Assembly: GCA_016125285.1 (NCBI GenBank)
Contig: WGMA01000035.1
Coordinates: 1-56,225 of the forward strand
Source of the DNA: Phycisphaera sp.
Lineage (GTDB): Bacteria > Planctomycetota > Phycisphaerae > Phycisphaerales > Zrk34
Length of the DNA: 56,225 nt
Reading direction: 5' to 3'
Positions 42,038 through 49,910 of this stretch are shown in pieces. The notes below the pieces were generated by a model. The model ran no database searches, was not told the DNA's origin, and worked only from the letters and a program-made list of their open reading frames with translations. Every line of letters starts with the position of its first letter. Position 1 is the first letter of the stretch. A program made the translations under genes and the position numbers.

Positions 42038-43524
42038 CTTTTGTCGAGAATTAGCCCTTTGGCGAAAACGTCAAAGGGCTTTCTCTTTGTAGTGACGAGA
42101 CTTGTGTCGCTCAATGTGCGTTTCAATAAGATCGTATCCAAAATCTCCCGCCGGCCCGCCTTATCCGAAACTTCCCATCGTTCTGCGGCCACTTGGGCCA
42201 GATCAAAGACCTCTACGACGTGTTCAAATCCAGTCACTGGTCCGGCCTTGCTGGTCTGCAGGTCCGCCTCCGCTTTCTCGGTTTCTTCTTTGAACTGCGT
42301 GGTCTTGGTCGTGAACGTGTTCTTGTCCACGGCCCCGGCGAGGTAGGCGTCGAGCAGACGCTTCTGCTTGGTTTCCAGGTCGGCTAGGCGGCGGCGTAGG
42401 GACTTGAGCCGCTCCTCGCGCAGGAAGACCTCGTCGCCGACGGACGCGACGAGCTTCTCCCGAAACCACTTGCGGTCCTCTTCGTCGTCGATGCGAAGCG
42501 ACCGCAGGTCCGTCAGGATGGCTTCCTCGAGCTGCTCTTGGCGCCACCGAACCACCGGGTGGTCCGCTTCGGGGTAGACGTTGGCGCAGCGGTAATAGAT
42601 GTACTGGTGGACATTCCCGTTCTTTTGCTTGCGGACGACCTTCTCGCCGGTGATGCCGAACCCACAGTGACCACAGACGAACATGCCGCCGGCGAGGTAG
42701 TGGTTGACCTTATTGGTGCGGCGGTTCTTGCGGTTCAGCAGCCGGTGGCATTCGTCGAACGTCGCCTTGTCGATCAGAGGTTCGTGCTTGCCGACGTACA
42801 GTTCGCCTCGGAACCGGACCAGGCCGGTGTAGATCGGGTTGTGAAGGATGTACGACACGGCGTTGCGGCTGAAGCGGGGCTCGCTGGTTCTGTAGACGAA
42901 GCCCTCCCGCCGCAGGGCGTCGCCGATCTGCTCAAGGGTCTTGGTTCCCGTCGCGTACAGCTCGAAGATACGCCGAACCGCCTTGGAGTTGACCGGGTGG
43001 AGTTGGATGGGGTTGTCTCGGTCGCCGGCGACGTTGATGTAACCGAAGGCCGCTAGGCCCGGCGCCCACCCCTGCCGCACCTTCTCTTCGATGCCCTTGA
43101 GGACCTCAGCCCGCAGGTTGTCCGAGTAGTACTGGGCGACGGCGGCCATCACGTTGAAAGAGAGCGCCCCGGCCGCCCCGGGTCCGAAGTGGTTCTCGAC
43201 GAAAGCGAGTTTGACGTCGCAGGTGTCCTCGAGTTCCTGGAGCCGCACCGCGTCGCGGATGTTGCGGCAGGTGCGATCGAGCTTGTGGGCAAGGATGTAG
43301 CCGATCTTCTGTTTGCGGCTGTTGGCCTTGACCCATTTGAGCATCTGGTTGAAGACCAGGCGTTCGGCCCCACGTTTGGCCGACTCGGCGACCACGAACT
43401 CGCGTGCGATCGTCCAGCCCTCTTTCTCGGCACGCTCGCGCGTGATGCGGAGTTGGGCGTCGATGGAATAGCCTTCCCGTTGCTCGCGAGAGGAGACGCG
43501 CGCCCATATGACGCAATGCATCAT
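41983..43524 (-). CDS. Large serine recombinase (integrase)
   Basis: This 513-residue protein has a resolvase domain at 1-150 with the catalytic Ser11 in ARVSSREQ. The recombinase domain (about 165-270) is followed by a zinc ribbon (CGHCG near 275 and a later Cys near 312) and a long coiled coil (about 355-425), the architecture of phage-type large serine integrases. The reading frame ends inside tRNA-Pro: its last residues, RIRTCDLLTPSQAR, are encoded by the complement of the tRNA. ATG 43521 is an alternative start. It overlaps the upstream small ORF by 4 bp (ATGA). Confidence 0.93.
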   Translation of the reverse strand: MMHCVIWARVSSREQREGYSIDAQLRITRERAEKEGWTIAREFVVAESAKRGAERLVFNQMLKWVKANSRKQKIGYILAHKLDRTCRNIRDAVRLQELEDTCDVKLAFVENHFGPGAAGALSFNVMAAVAQYYSDNLRAEVLKGIEEKVRQGWAPGLAAFGYINVAGDRDNPIQLHPVNSKAVRRIFELYATGTKTLEQIGDALRREGFVYRTSEPRFSRNAVSYILHNPIYTGLVRFRGELYVGKHEPLIDKATFDECHRLLNRKNRRTNKVNHYLAGGMFVCGHCGFGITGEKVVRKQKNGNVHQYIYYRCANVYPEADHPVVRWRQEQLEEAILTDLRSLRIDDEEDRKWFREKLVASVGDEVFLREERLKSLRRRLADLETKQKRLLDAYLAGAVDKNTFTTKTTQFKEETEKAEADLQTSKAGPVTGFEHVVEVFDLAQVAAERWEVSDKAGRREILDTILLKRTLSDTSLVTTKRKPFDVFAKGLILDKSRGDRIRTCDLLTPSQAR

Positions 43525-43766
43525 GATTCACCACCCCCGATCCGAATGAGCAGTTGGGCGAGTCGTTTGACGTTCATGAGAATCTCCACGGCGTCTGCAT
43601 CGGACAATTCGCATCTGTAGCGCGGCGACCAGTGCCGCTTCGTGTCCTCGATCATTTCGTCCGTGATCCACGCAGCGCCGGGCGGGCGGCACGGGACCGC
43701 GTCGGACGACGGACACCCTTGCTCAAACGGCGACACTAATCCAGTTGAATGTGCTGATTTCGTCAT
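43521..43766 (-). CDS. Small protein coupled to the recombinase, unknown function
   Basis: This 81-residue protein has its stop overlapping the recombinase start (ATGA), so the two are translationally coupled. The second half (ITDEMIEDTKRHWSPRYRCE then DAVEILMNVKRLAQLL) is a compact helical pattern. Its coupling suggests a role linked to recombination, such as a directionality or accessory factor, but this is inference only. The first 25 residues are unstructured, and the true start could be an internal codon. Confidence 0.65.
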   Translation of the reverse strand: MTKSAHSTGLVSPFEQGCPSSDAVPCRPPGAAWITDEMIEDTKRHWSPRYRCELSDADAVEILMNVKRLAQLLIRIGGGES

Positions 43767-43783
43767 TGCAGGTTTCCCCCTGT

Positions 43784-44344
43784 TCAGGCCTGTCCCGGTT
43801 CAGCGCGGTAGTCGGGATCGATCCACGCCTTCAGCCCGGCGGCGGTGAAGATGTTTCGGATGCGCACGATGGCGCGGTTGACGGTGTCGCGGCCGCAACC
43901 GAGCCGTTCGGCGATGGCCTTGATTGTCTGGCCTTTGCTGAGTCCGTCGCAGACGACGCGGTCGCGTTGCGACAACTCCCCCATCGCATCAGCCAAGTCC
44001 ATGCGCAGGTCCACGGGCTCGGGCTGTGTGACGTGGTTGGGCCAGACGGGCCGGCCACTGGCGAGCGCGCGTGACTTACTCTTCATATGCTCGATGCGGC
44101 TCTGGTAGCGTCGCTTGGCGCGGAGGTGGGTTTTCAACTGATTGTCGATGACGCTGGTCATCGCGGTCATCGGCGTTGCGCCGTTGGATCGAGACGCATC
44201 AAACTCAAACTCCGCGAGCTTGGGCACGATCTGCTGTTGCAGGTCGTCGATCTCGTCGCCGGCGATGCGCAGGCGCCGAGCGCGGCTGATGATCAGGCGG
44301 GTCACTTCGGGTTCCACAATTCCGACGTAGCTGTTGGCGTGCAT
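43784..44344 (-). CDS. Sigma-70-like RNA polymerase sigma factor or HTH regulator
   Basis: This 186-residue protein has an N-terminal helical part (about 10-75, with IDDLQQQIVPKLAEFEFD resembling sigma region 2) and a C-terminal region-4-like helix-turn-helix (about 140-170, KAIAERLGCGRDTVNRAIVR). It is shorter than housekeeping sigma factors and fits the small element-encoded sigma-like class. The start at 44344 follows AAAGG. It reads leftward into the small ORF and recombinase genes, with 17 bp between, and may form one operon with them. It probably directs or represses element transcription. Confidence 0.72.
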   Translation of the reverse strand: MHANSYVGIVEPEVTRLIISRARRLRIAGDEIDDLQQQIVPKLAEFEFDASRSNGATPMTAMTSVIDNQLKTHLRAKRRYQSRIEHMKSKSRALASGRPVWPNHVTQPEPVDLRMDLADAMGELSQRDRVVCDGLSKGQTIKAIAERLGCGRDTVNRAIVRIRNIFTAAGLKAWIDPDYRAEPGQA

Positions 44345-44484
44345 GGCGTGGCCTTTCAATGAGGGGCCTTGGGTTTCGCGCCGAGACCGCATTCCGGGGT
44401 GCTCGACGTCACGCGGGCCATGCTCCGCGCGTTACCGGGTCATGTCTGTCGTCTGGGCGCTGCGCCGCCAAACTCATCTGCGCC

Positions 44485-44573
44485 GCATATGTGGCGCATT
44501 GGAGGATCACGCGGCGCATCGTTCGGCGCATATGTGGCGCATGTGTGTTTACAGGGTCACATCCCCGTGACCC
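44485..44573. promoter_or_regulatory. Divergent intergenic region with direct repeats and an inverted repeat
   Basis: The 325-bp gap 44345-44669 separates the leftward sigma-like gene from the rightward replication genes. It contains two exact 15-bp direct repeats GCATATGTGGCGCAT (44485-44499 and 44528-44542; 43 bp apart, about four helical turns), two further GGCGCAT copies between them and a 7-bp inverted repeat GGGTCAC/GTGACCC (44554-44560 with 44567-44573). It is probably a regulator-binding site or iteron-like replication control site. No ORF in this gap is convincing. Confidence 0.6.
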
Positions 44574-44669
44574 AGCAAGTTCACGCCTCGGCGGCAAACA
44601 ACACGGTGTCCGCAATCACGATCACGACTCGATGGCGGGTTCGTGACACACCCTGTTGGAGCGCCACTG

Positions 44670-44981
44670 ATGCACGCAAAGGCACGCAAGACCGACCCGA
44701 TCACATCCCACCAGGCCGCTGACGAGGTTGAAGCCAGCGGCCGCGCCGCCAGCCAGCGGCATCGGTGCCTGATCGAAGTGTGGAAGAAGCCGGGGCAGAC
44801 CGCCGCCGAGATCGCGGTCGCCGCCGATCTGCAGCGCCACGTTCCGTCCCGTCGCCTGCCCGAGCTGCGCAAGGCCGGGCTCGTGACCAACGGCCCGGTG
44901 CGCCAGTGCGCCGTGACCGGCAACCCCAGTCTCACCTGGCTGCCCGTGTCGAGGTATGCGGGAGCGGAGGACAACCGATGA
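44670..44981 (+). CDS. Small phage-type winged-helix-like protein
   Basis: This 103-residue protein starts at ATG 44670, preceded by GGAG; an in-frame GTG at 44643 has no supporting site. The sequence (DPITSHQAADEVEASGRAASQRH, then GQTAAEIAVAADLQRHVPSRRLPELRKAGLV) reads like a small winged-helix domain of the kind found in phage early regions. Its stop overlaps the next ATG by 4 bp. Its role could be DNA binding in the recombination module; this is inferred from position only. Confidence 0.7.
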   Translation: MHAKARKTDPITSHQAADEVEASGRAASQRHRCLIEVWKKPGQTAAEIAVAADLQRHVPSRRLPELRKAGLVTNGPVRQCAVTGNPSLTWLPVSRYAGAEDNR

Positions 44982-45799
44982 TCCCGACCCAACTCGCCCA
45001 TCTCTTCGTGTTCGAACCCGCCGAGTCGTACCACACAGCGGTCAAGGACAACCTGTCCAGCCACCGCCTGGCGGACTTCCGCAAATCGCCGCTGCTGTAT
45101 CACTGGAAGCAGACCGGCCTCGCTCGCGATGAGGATCGGCCGGCGTATCTGCTCGGTCGCGCCGCGCACACGCTGATCCTTGAAGGCCGCGAGAAGTTCC
45201 TGGCCGAGTATGCGATCGGCGGTCCCGTCAACCCGCGGACGGGTGAGGTATTCGGATCGAACACGAAAGCCTTCACGGAATGGGCAGAGGCGCTGGGCAA
45301 GCCGGTGCTCACCGAAAAGCAGGCGAAGCAGATCGAACAGATGACAGCGGGCGTGATGTCCCACGATCTGGCGCGGCAACTGCTGGTGCTCGGCGTCGCC
45401 GAGTCCGTCCTACGAACCCGCTGGCACGAGGTCGACTGCCAGGTGCGCATCGACTGGTTCACCCACATGGCCGGCGCCGCCATCGTCGACCTCAAAACCG
45501 CCGACGATCTGACCTACTTCGAGGCCGACGCCCGGCGCTACTGCTACCCCCACCAACTCGCCTTCTACCGGTCGATTGCCGCGACGGCGGCAGGGATCGA
45601 TCCTCGCGAACTGCCGGTCCACATGATCGCTGTCGAGAAACGGGAACCGTTCCGCTGCGGTGTGTGGCGGATCGGCGAAGACGTGCTCGGCGTGGCGCAG
45701 AAAGACAACGAGGAAGCGGTCAAGCGGCTGCGCCGCTGCCGCGAAACCAACACCTGGCCCACCGGCTACGAGGACATGCGCACCTTCGACTGGATATGA
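44978..45799 (+). CDS. RecE/PD-(D/E)XK exonuclease-like protein (DUF3799 family)
   Basis: This 273-residue protein fits the exonuclease VIII C-terminal (YqaJ/DUF3799-type) nuclease fold. His64 lies in LLGRAAHTLIL, an Asp in RIDWF (159), and the core motif IVDLKTADD gives Asp171 and Lys173. Tyr190 and Gln193 lie in CYPHQLAFYR. The domain resects double-stranded DNA ends 5'-3' for recombination. It overlaps the upstream gene by ATGA. The ATPase and DUF669 genes downstream complete a phage-like end-resection and annealing set. Confidence 0.82.
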   Translation: MIPTQLAHLFVFEPAESYHTAVKDNLSSHRLADFRKSPLLYHWKQTGLARDEDRPAYLLGRAAHTLILEGREKFLAEYAIGGPVNPRTGEVFGSNTKAFTEWAEALGKPVLTEKQAKQIEQMTAGVMSHDLARQLLVLGVAESVLRTRWHEVDCQVRIDWFTHMAGAAIVDLKTADDLTYFEADARRYCYPHQLAFYRSIAATAAGIDPRELPVHMIAVEKREPFRCGVWRIGEDVLGVAQKDNEEAVKRLRRCRETNTWPTGYEDMRTFDWI

Positions 45800-45820
45800 C
45801 CCCCGCTTCCATGCAACCAC

Positions 45821-45896
45821 GGGGCTGGGGCCGGCGAACGGCGAACAAACCCTGGCTATGGCTATGGGGCGTCGAGCTTCGCTTAGCCCCAGCCCC
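45821..45896. repeat. Inverted repeat in the gap before the Sak4-like gene
   Basis: GGGGCTGGGGC (45821-45831) is the exact complement of GCCCCAGCCCC (45886-45896), with 54 nt between. The intervening part contains GGCGAACGGCGAAC and GGCTATGGCTATG direct repeats. It lies in the 132-bp gap before the ATPase start and could be a leader structure or a remnant. Confidence 0.4.
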
Positions 45897-45931
45897 TTTG
45901 AAACGAACACCTACTCCAAGGAGCCATCGCA

Positions 45932-46696
45932 ATGAGCCTGCTATCACAAATCCAAACCGGCAAGCGACCCGCTCCGCGCCGATGCATGATCCACGGCGTC
46001 CAAGGCGTCGGCAAGAGCACCTTCGGCGCCTCGGCGCGTCAGCCCATCTTCATCCAGACCGAGGACGGCCTGGGCGAGATCGACTGCGCCAAGCTGCCTC
46101 TGGCCCGGACGTTCGGCGAGGTCACGGACGCCCTCGCCGAACTCCGGAGCCAGCCCCACGAGTCCGAGACGGTCGTGGTCGATTCGCTGGACTGGCTCGA
46201 GCGGCTGATCTGGCAGGAGGTCTGCACCGCCGAGAACGTCTCGAACATCGAGAAGATCGGGTTCCAGAAAGGCTACACGTTCTCGCTCAATCACTGGCGC
46301 AAGTTTCTGGACGGGCTCGACGCGCTGCGCTTCGAGCGTGGCATGGCGATCGTGCTCATCGCGCACACCAAGATCGAGAAGTTCCAGACGCCCGAGGACT
46401 CGGCGTTCGATCGCTTTACCCCGCGTCTGCACAAGCTGGCCGCGTCGGTGGTCATGGAGTGGTGCGACGAGGTGTTCTTCGCCACGTACTCGACCACGAC
46501 CGACCCGAAGAAGGTGCGCAACGTCACCGAGCCGGAGCGCGTGATGCGCACGTGCGAGGGGCCGACGCACGTGGCCAAGAACCGCCTGAAGATGCCGTAC
46601 GAGCTGCCGCTCGAATGGGCCGCTTACGGCTACTACGCGCAGCAGGCGCATCAGTCGGCCGCGTCCCCGCAGCCCGACAGTTCGGCGTCGAACTGA
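45932..46696 (+). CDS. RecA-like ATPase, Sak4-like (phage recombination)
   Basis: This 254-residue protein has Walker A GVQGVGKST (22-30) and Walker B ETVVVDSLDW (79-88). A sensor-like IVLIAHTKIEK follows near 140, and the C-terminal tail is Ala/Ser/Gln-rich. It matches the ATP-binding single-strand annealing proteins (Sak4 type) that pair with phage exonucleases. It follows the RecE-like gene and is followed by a DUF669 protein, a usual arrangement. AAGGAG precedes the ATG. Confidence 0.8.
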   Translation: MSLLSQIQTGKRPAPRRCMIHGVQGVGKSTFGASARQPIFIQTEDGLGEIDCAKLPLARTFGEVTDALAELRSQPHESETVVVDSLDWLERLIWQEVCTAENVSNIEKIGFQKGYTFSLNHWRKFLDGLDALRFERGMAIVLIAHTKIEKFQTPEDSAFDRFTPRLHKLAASVVMEWCDEVFFATYSTTTDPKKVRNVTEPERVMRTCEGPTHVAKNRLKMPYELPLEWAAYGYYAQQAHQSAASPQPDSSASN

Positions 46697-46757
46697 CACT
46701 CCCTCTGTAGACCGACCCCAAGCATTGCGAACCCGCATTCATCAGGAGCAATAGCAC

Positions 46758-47216
46758 ATGGCCAACCTAAATGGATTCAACGCCGCCCAGGTCGAACCGT
46801 CGCAGGAGTTTGAGCCGATCCCCGCCGGCAAGTACCTGGCGGTGATCACCGAGTCGGAGATGAAACCGACGAAGAACGGCGGCGGCCAGTACCTGCAACT
46901 GACGTTCCAGATGCTCGACGGCCCCTTCAAGGGGCGTTACGTGTGGGCGCGGCTCAACCTGCACAACGCCAACGCCACGACGGTGCAGATCGCGCGGCAG
47001 GAACTGTCGTCCATCTGCCGAGCCGTCGGCGTCATGACGCCGGGCGACAGCGTCGAGCTGCACAACATCCCGCTGGTCATCACGGTCAAGCTCAAGAAGC
47101 GCCAGGACACCGGGGACATGACCAACGAGGTGCGTGGCTACGCCAAGCGCGACGCGGCGCCCGGCAGCGCCCAGCCGGCGCAAGCGGCCGGCACCACGCC
47201 GCCGTGGCGGCGGTGA
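46758..47216 (+). CDS. DUF669 family protein (probable ssDNA-binding)
   Basis: This 152-residue protein has the DUF669 pattern: FEPIPAGKYLAVITESEMKP at the front, YLQLTFQMLDGPFKGRYVWARL in the centre (given in part) and a basic KLKKRQDTGD strand. The C-terminus is Ala/Gln/Pro-rich, as in OB-fold single-strand DNA-binding proteins. In phage recombination clusters DUF669 usually sits beside Sak4-like ATPases and probably binds their ssDNA substrate. GAGCAATAGC precedes the ATG. Confidence 0.8.
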   Translation: MANLNGFNAAQVEPSQEFEPIPAGKYLAVITESEMKPTKNGGGQYLQLTFQMLDGPFKGRYVWARLNLHNANATTVQIARQELSSICRAVGVMTPGDSVELHNIPLVITVKLKKRQDTGDMTNEVRGYAKRDAAPGSAQPAQAAGTTPPWRR

Positions 47217-47358
47217 CGGAGGAACGTGCGGAGCGTGTACGACAGTCGGCGTGTTTGAGCGGAAACTGAAACGCAGGCCTCCGGCTGAAAACCCAAACGG
47301 GCCAAGTAGGTTCCCGCAACCATCCAGGTGTCTGCGGATGGACGCGCTCCGCACAACC

Positions 47359-47451
47359 CGCCGGCCAGATGGCATGGACGCCTGACCGGACTCATTCTCC
47401 GGTCGCGCGAGGGCATCGCCTTCGCGCCGGGTTCGATTCCCAGGCCGGCGC
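47359..47451 (+). tRNA. Candidate tRNA-like gene with long variable arm, anticodon-loop CAT
   Basis: A cloverleaf can be drawn. The acceptor is 7 perfect pairs (47359-47365 with 47444-47450). The anticodon stem is CCGGA/TCCGG (47386-47390 with 47398-47402) plus two extra pairs, loop CTCATTC, so position 34-36 reads CAT. The variable arm is an 8-bp hairpin (47406-47413 with 47419-47426). The T stem (47427-47431 with 47439-47443) has one C-A mismatch and a canonical TTCGATT loop. The D arm is poor: no standard 4-bp stem, though the loop has GG. CCA is not encoded. A real but noncanonical tRNA, a degenerate one and a chance structure all remain possible. Confidence 0.4.
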
Positions 47452-47484
47452 TTCGACGGATTCGAGACACTCACGGAGGCACGG

Positions 47485-47886
47485 ATGCTGGAACTGGAGC
47501 TGCCCTACCCGCCCTCGATCAACCACTACTGGCGGATGTGGCGCGGACGCATGGTGATCAGCCGTGAGGGCCGGACGTTCCGAGCGAGCGTCTGTGCCCT
47601 CCTGGCCGGCGGAGGCGGCTCGCGTAAGCCACCATCGGGTGGGCGCGTTGCTCTGTGCATGGATGCGTTCCCGCCCGATCGGCGGCGGCGCGACCTGGAC
47701 AACATCCAAAAGCCCCTGCTCGACGCGCTCGAACACGCCGGCGTCTACGACGACGACGGCCTGATCGATCTGCTGATCACGCGTCGACAAGAGCCACTTC
47801 CACGCGGTTGCGTCACGGCGCGACTGTTCTCGCTGCCGCTGGTCTGTTGCCCGCTGTGCGGAACGGCGCTGACCAATTGTAATTGA
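47485..47886 (+). CDS. rusA: RusA-family Holliday junction resolvase
   Basis: This 133-residue protein starts after GGAGGC. The N-terminus LPYPPSINHYWR is the RusA signature. The catalytic acidic cluster is in FPPDRRRRDLDNIQKPLLDAL (given in part; Asp70, Asp72, Asp80) with DDDGLID (89-95) following. The enzyme cleaves four-way junctions. Unusually, the C-terminus carries a CCPLCGTALTNC pattern (about 121-132), a possible extra zinc knuckle. It is the junction-resolving member of the recombination module. Confidence 0.88.
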   Translation: MLELELPYPPSINHYWRMWRGRMVISREGRTFRASVCALLAGGGGSRKPPSGGRVALCMDAFPPDRRRRDLDNIQKPLLDALEHAGVYDDDGLIDLLITRRQEPLPRGCVTARLFSLPLVCCPLCGTALTNCN

Positions 47887-47925
47887 TCGCTGCTGGCGAC
47901 CTTCGTGTCGCCGCATGGAGTGTCA

Positions 47926-48183
47926 ATGGAATCCACGATGACGGACAGCCCGGCGGTTTCACAGAGCGAGTTGCTCGACGCAGCGCTGCGGTACTGCGCC
48001 GTGGCCGACTGGTTCGAGTCGCACCCTTGCCGCTGGCACGGAGAAATGTCGCTGGGGGAGGCGATGGACATCTTCAACCGCGCCGAGGCCGAGCTGCGCG
48101 CGATGGGCGCCAAGGCCATGCGTCGACGCGGCCACCGCGATCTGCTGCTGCAAGTCGTGGGCGTTCCCGAGGAGGCGCGGTGA
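47926..48183 (+). CDS. Small helical protein of unknown function
   Basis: This 85-residue protein starts at ATG 47926, after GGAG; ATG 47938 is an alternative. It is almost all helical (SELLDAALRYCAVADWFESH, then EAMDIFNRAEAELRAMGAKAM). It has no membrane segment. Its stop overlaps the helicase GTG (GTGA), so it is coupled to the helicase gene, and it may be a helicase accessory protein; this is positional inference. Confidence 0.65.
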   Translation: MESTMTDSPAVSQSELLDAALRYCAVADWFESHPCRWHGEMSLGEAMDIFNRAEAELRAMGAKAMRRRGHRDLLLQVVGVPEEAR

Positions 48184-49910
48184 GTCTGTTCCGGCCCAAC
48201 CACCAGCCGATGACGCTTCGGCCGTACCAGCGTGAAGCGGTGGAGTCGGTTTACCGGCATCTGCGCGAACGCGATGACAACCCGTGCGTGGTGATCCCGA
48301 CCGGCGGCGGCAAGACACCTGTGATCGCCACGATCTGCTCGGACGCCGTGACGAAGTGGGATGGGCGCGTTCTGATCCTTGCCCACGTCAAGGAACTGCT
48401 CGAGCAAGCGTGCGACAAGCTCGACCAGGTCTGCCCCGACATCCACGTTGGTGTGTACTCCGCGGGCCTCAAGCGCCGCGACACGGCGCACCCCGTCATC
48501 ATCGCCGGCATCCAGTCCGTGTATCAGCGGCCCGACGAACTCGGGCACTTTGACTTGGTTATCGTCGACGAAGCGCACATGATTCCTCCGGGTGCCGGCG
48601 GCGACGGCATGTACCGGCGCTTCCTCGAAGGCGCCCACGCGGTCAACCCGCACCTGCGCGTGATCGGCTTGACGGCGACGCCGTTCCGGATGGCGTCGGG
48701 TCCGATCTGTGTGCCCGCCCCAGAGGGCATCCTCAATGCCGTCTGCTACGAGATCGGCGTGCGCGAGCTGATCCGCGACGGCTTCCTCTCTCCGCTGAAG
48801 ACCAAGGGCGGTCGGTACAAGCCGGACTTTCAGGGGCTGCACGTGCGCGCCGGCGAGTTCGTCGCCGATGAAGTCGAGGCGCTGATGGACGAGGACGGCC
48901 TGGTCCACTCGGCGTGCAGTGAAATCGTCGATCACGCGCGCGATCGCAAGGCATGCCTCGTCTTCGCCTCAGGTGTGACGCACGGGCAGCACGTGGCGAA
49001 GACGATTGAGCGCATCTCCGCGGGCGGCGATGAGTGCGGGTTCATCGACGGGCAGACGCCAACGCTCTACCGCGACCAGCTGGTCCGCCGCTTCCGCGAA
49101 GGTGCCCTCAAGTACCTCGTCAACGTCAACGTGCTAACCACCGGCTTCGATGCGCCCAACGTCGACTGCGTGGCGCTGCTGCGCCCGACGATGTCGCCGG
49201 GGCTCTACTACCAGATGGTCGGGCGGGGTTTTCGCCTGTGCGAAGGCAAGATCGATTGTCTCGTCCTCGACTTCGGCGGCAACGTGCTGCGCCACGGCCC
49301 GGTCGATGCAATCCACATCGGCGCGCCGGATGCGCGAGGAACTGGCGAGGCGCCGGCAAAGGAATGCCCGCAGTGCCAGGCCCTGATCGCCACGGGTTAC
49401 GGCGCGTGTCCCGAATGCGGTCACGAGTTTCCGCCGCCCGAACGGCGTAAGCACGATGCGGCGTCCGGCGCCGCGGGGATTCTCACGGGCGAGGTCACGA
49501 TCAGCGAGTACGAAGTGCGGCGCGTCTACTACAGCGTCCATGTCAAGCGCGACGCGCCGCCGGAAGCGCCCCGCTCGATGCGCGTCGACTACGAAGTTGG
49601 GTTCAGCGAGTACAAGTCCGAGTGGGTCTGTCTCGAACACGACGGCTACGCCCGCCAGAAGGCAGAGGCGTGGTGGCGCTTGCGCTCGTGCCTTGCGGTT
49701 CCGAGCAACGTTGATGAGGCGGTGGAACTGGCCAACGCCGGCGCCCTGGCCGAGGTGCTGTCGATCACGGTGCGCTCGGTCGCTGGCGAGAAATACGACC
49801 GCATCGTGGATTGCGAGCTGGGCGCCAAGCCGGAGCCCGCGGACCTGAGCTTACCCCTGGACGAGAACGTGCCGGAGTACGCCCCGGTCGACGATGACAT
49901 CCCCTTCTGA
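48180..49910 (+). CDS. SF2 DEAH-box helicase (phage/plasmid type) with zinc ribbon
   Basis: This 576-residue protein starts at GTG 48180 (GAGGAGG upstream, GTGA overlap). The Q-like motif TLRPYQREAV is near residue 12. Walker A is PTGGGKT (40-46), Walker B is VDEAH (129-133) and motif III-like LTATPF lies near 163. The C-terminal RecA-like domain includes GFDAPNVDC and YYQMVGRGFR (about 325-345). After it, a CPQC...CPEC zinc ribbon (about 395-415) and a 150-residue tail follow. It probably unwinds DNA or RNA during element replication or recombination. Confidence 0.9.
   Translation: MSLFRPNHQPMTLRPYQREAVESVYRHLRERDDNPCVVIPTGGGKTPVIATICSDAVTKWDGRVLILAHVKELLEQACDKLDQVCPDIHVGVYSAGLKRRDTAHPVIIAGIQSVYQRPDELGHFDLVIVDEAHMIPPGAGGDGMYRRFLEGAHAVNPHLRVIGLTATPFRMASGPICVPAPEGILNAVCYEIGVRELIRDGFLSPLKTKGGRYKPDFQGLHVRAGEFVADEVEALMDEDGLVHSACSEIVDHARDRKACLVFASGVTHGQHVAKTIERISAGGDECGFIDGQTPTLYRDQLVRRFREGALKYLVNVNVLTTGFDAPNVDCVALLRPTMSPGLYYQMVGRGFRLCEGKIDCLVLDFGGNVLRHGPVDAIHIGAPDARGTGEAPAKECPQCQALIATGYGACPECGHEFPPPERRKHDAASGAAGILTGEVTISEYEVRRVYYSVHVKRDAPPEAPRSMRVDYEVGFSEYKSEWVCLEHDGYARQKAEAWWRLRSCLAVPSNVDEAVELANAGALAEVLSITVRSVAGEKYDRIVDCELGAKPEPADLSLPLDENVPEYAPVDDDIPF

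Noticed and set aside
47427-47451. Second copy of the tRNA-Pro 3' end (attR)
   Set aside because: Only the TTCGA loop is shared; the stems differ from tRNA-Pro (CCGGG instead of GCAGG), so it is not a direct repeat of the attachment site.
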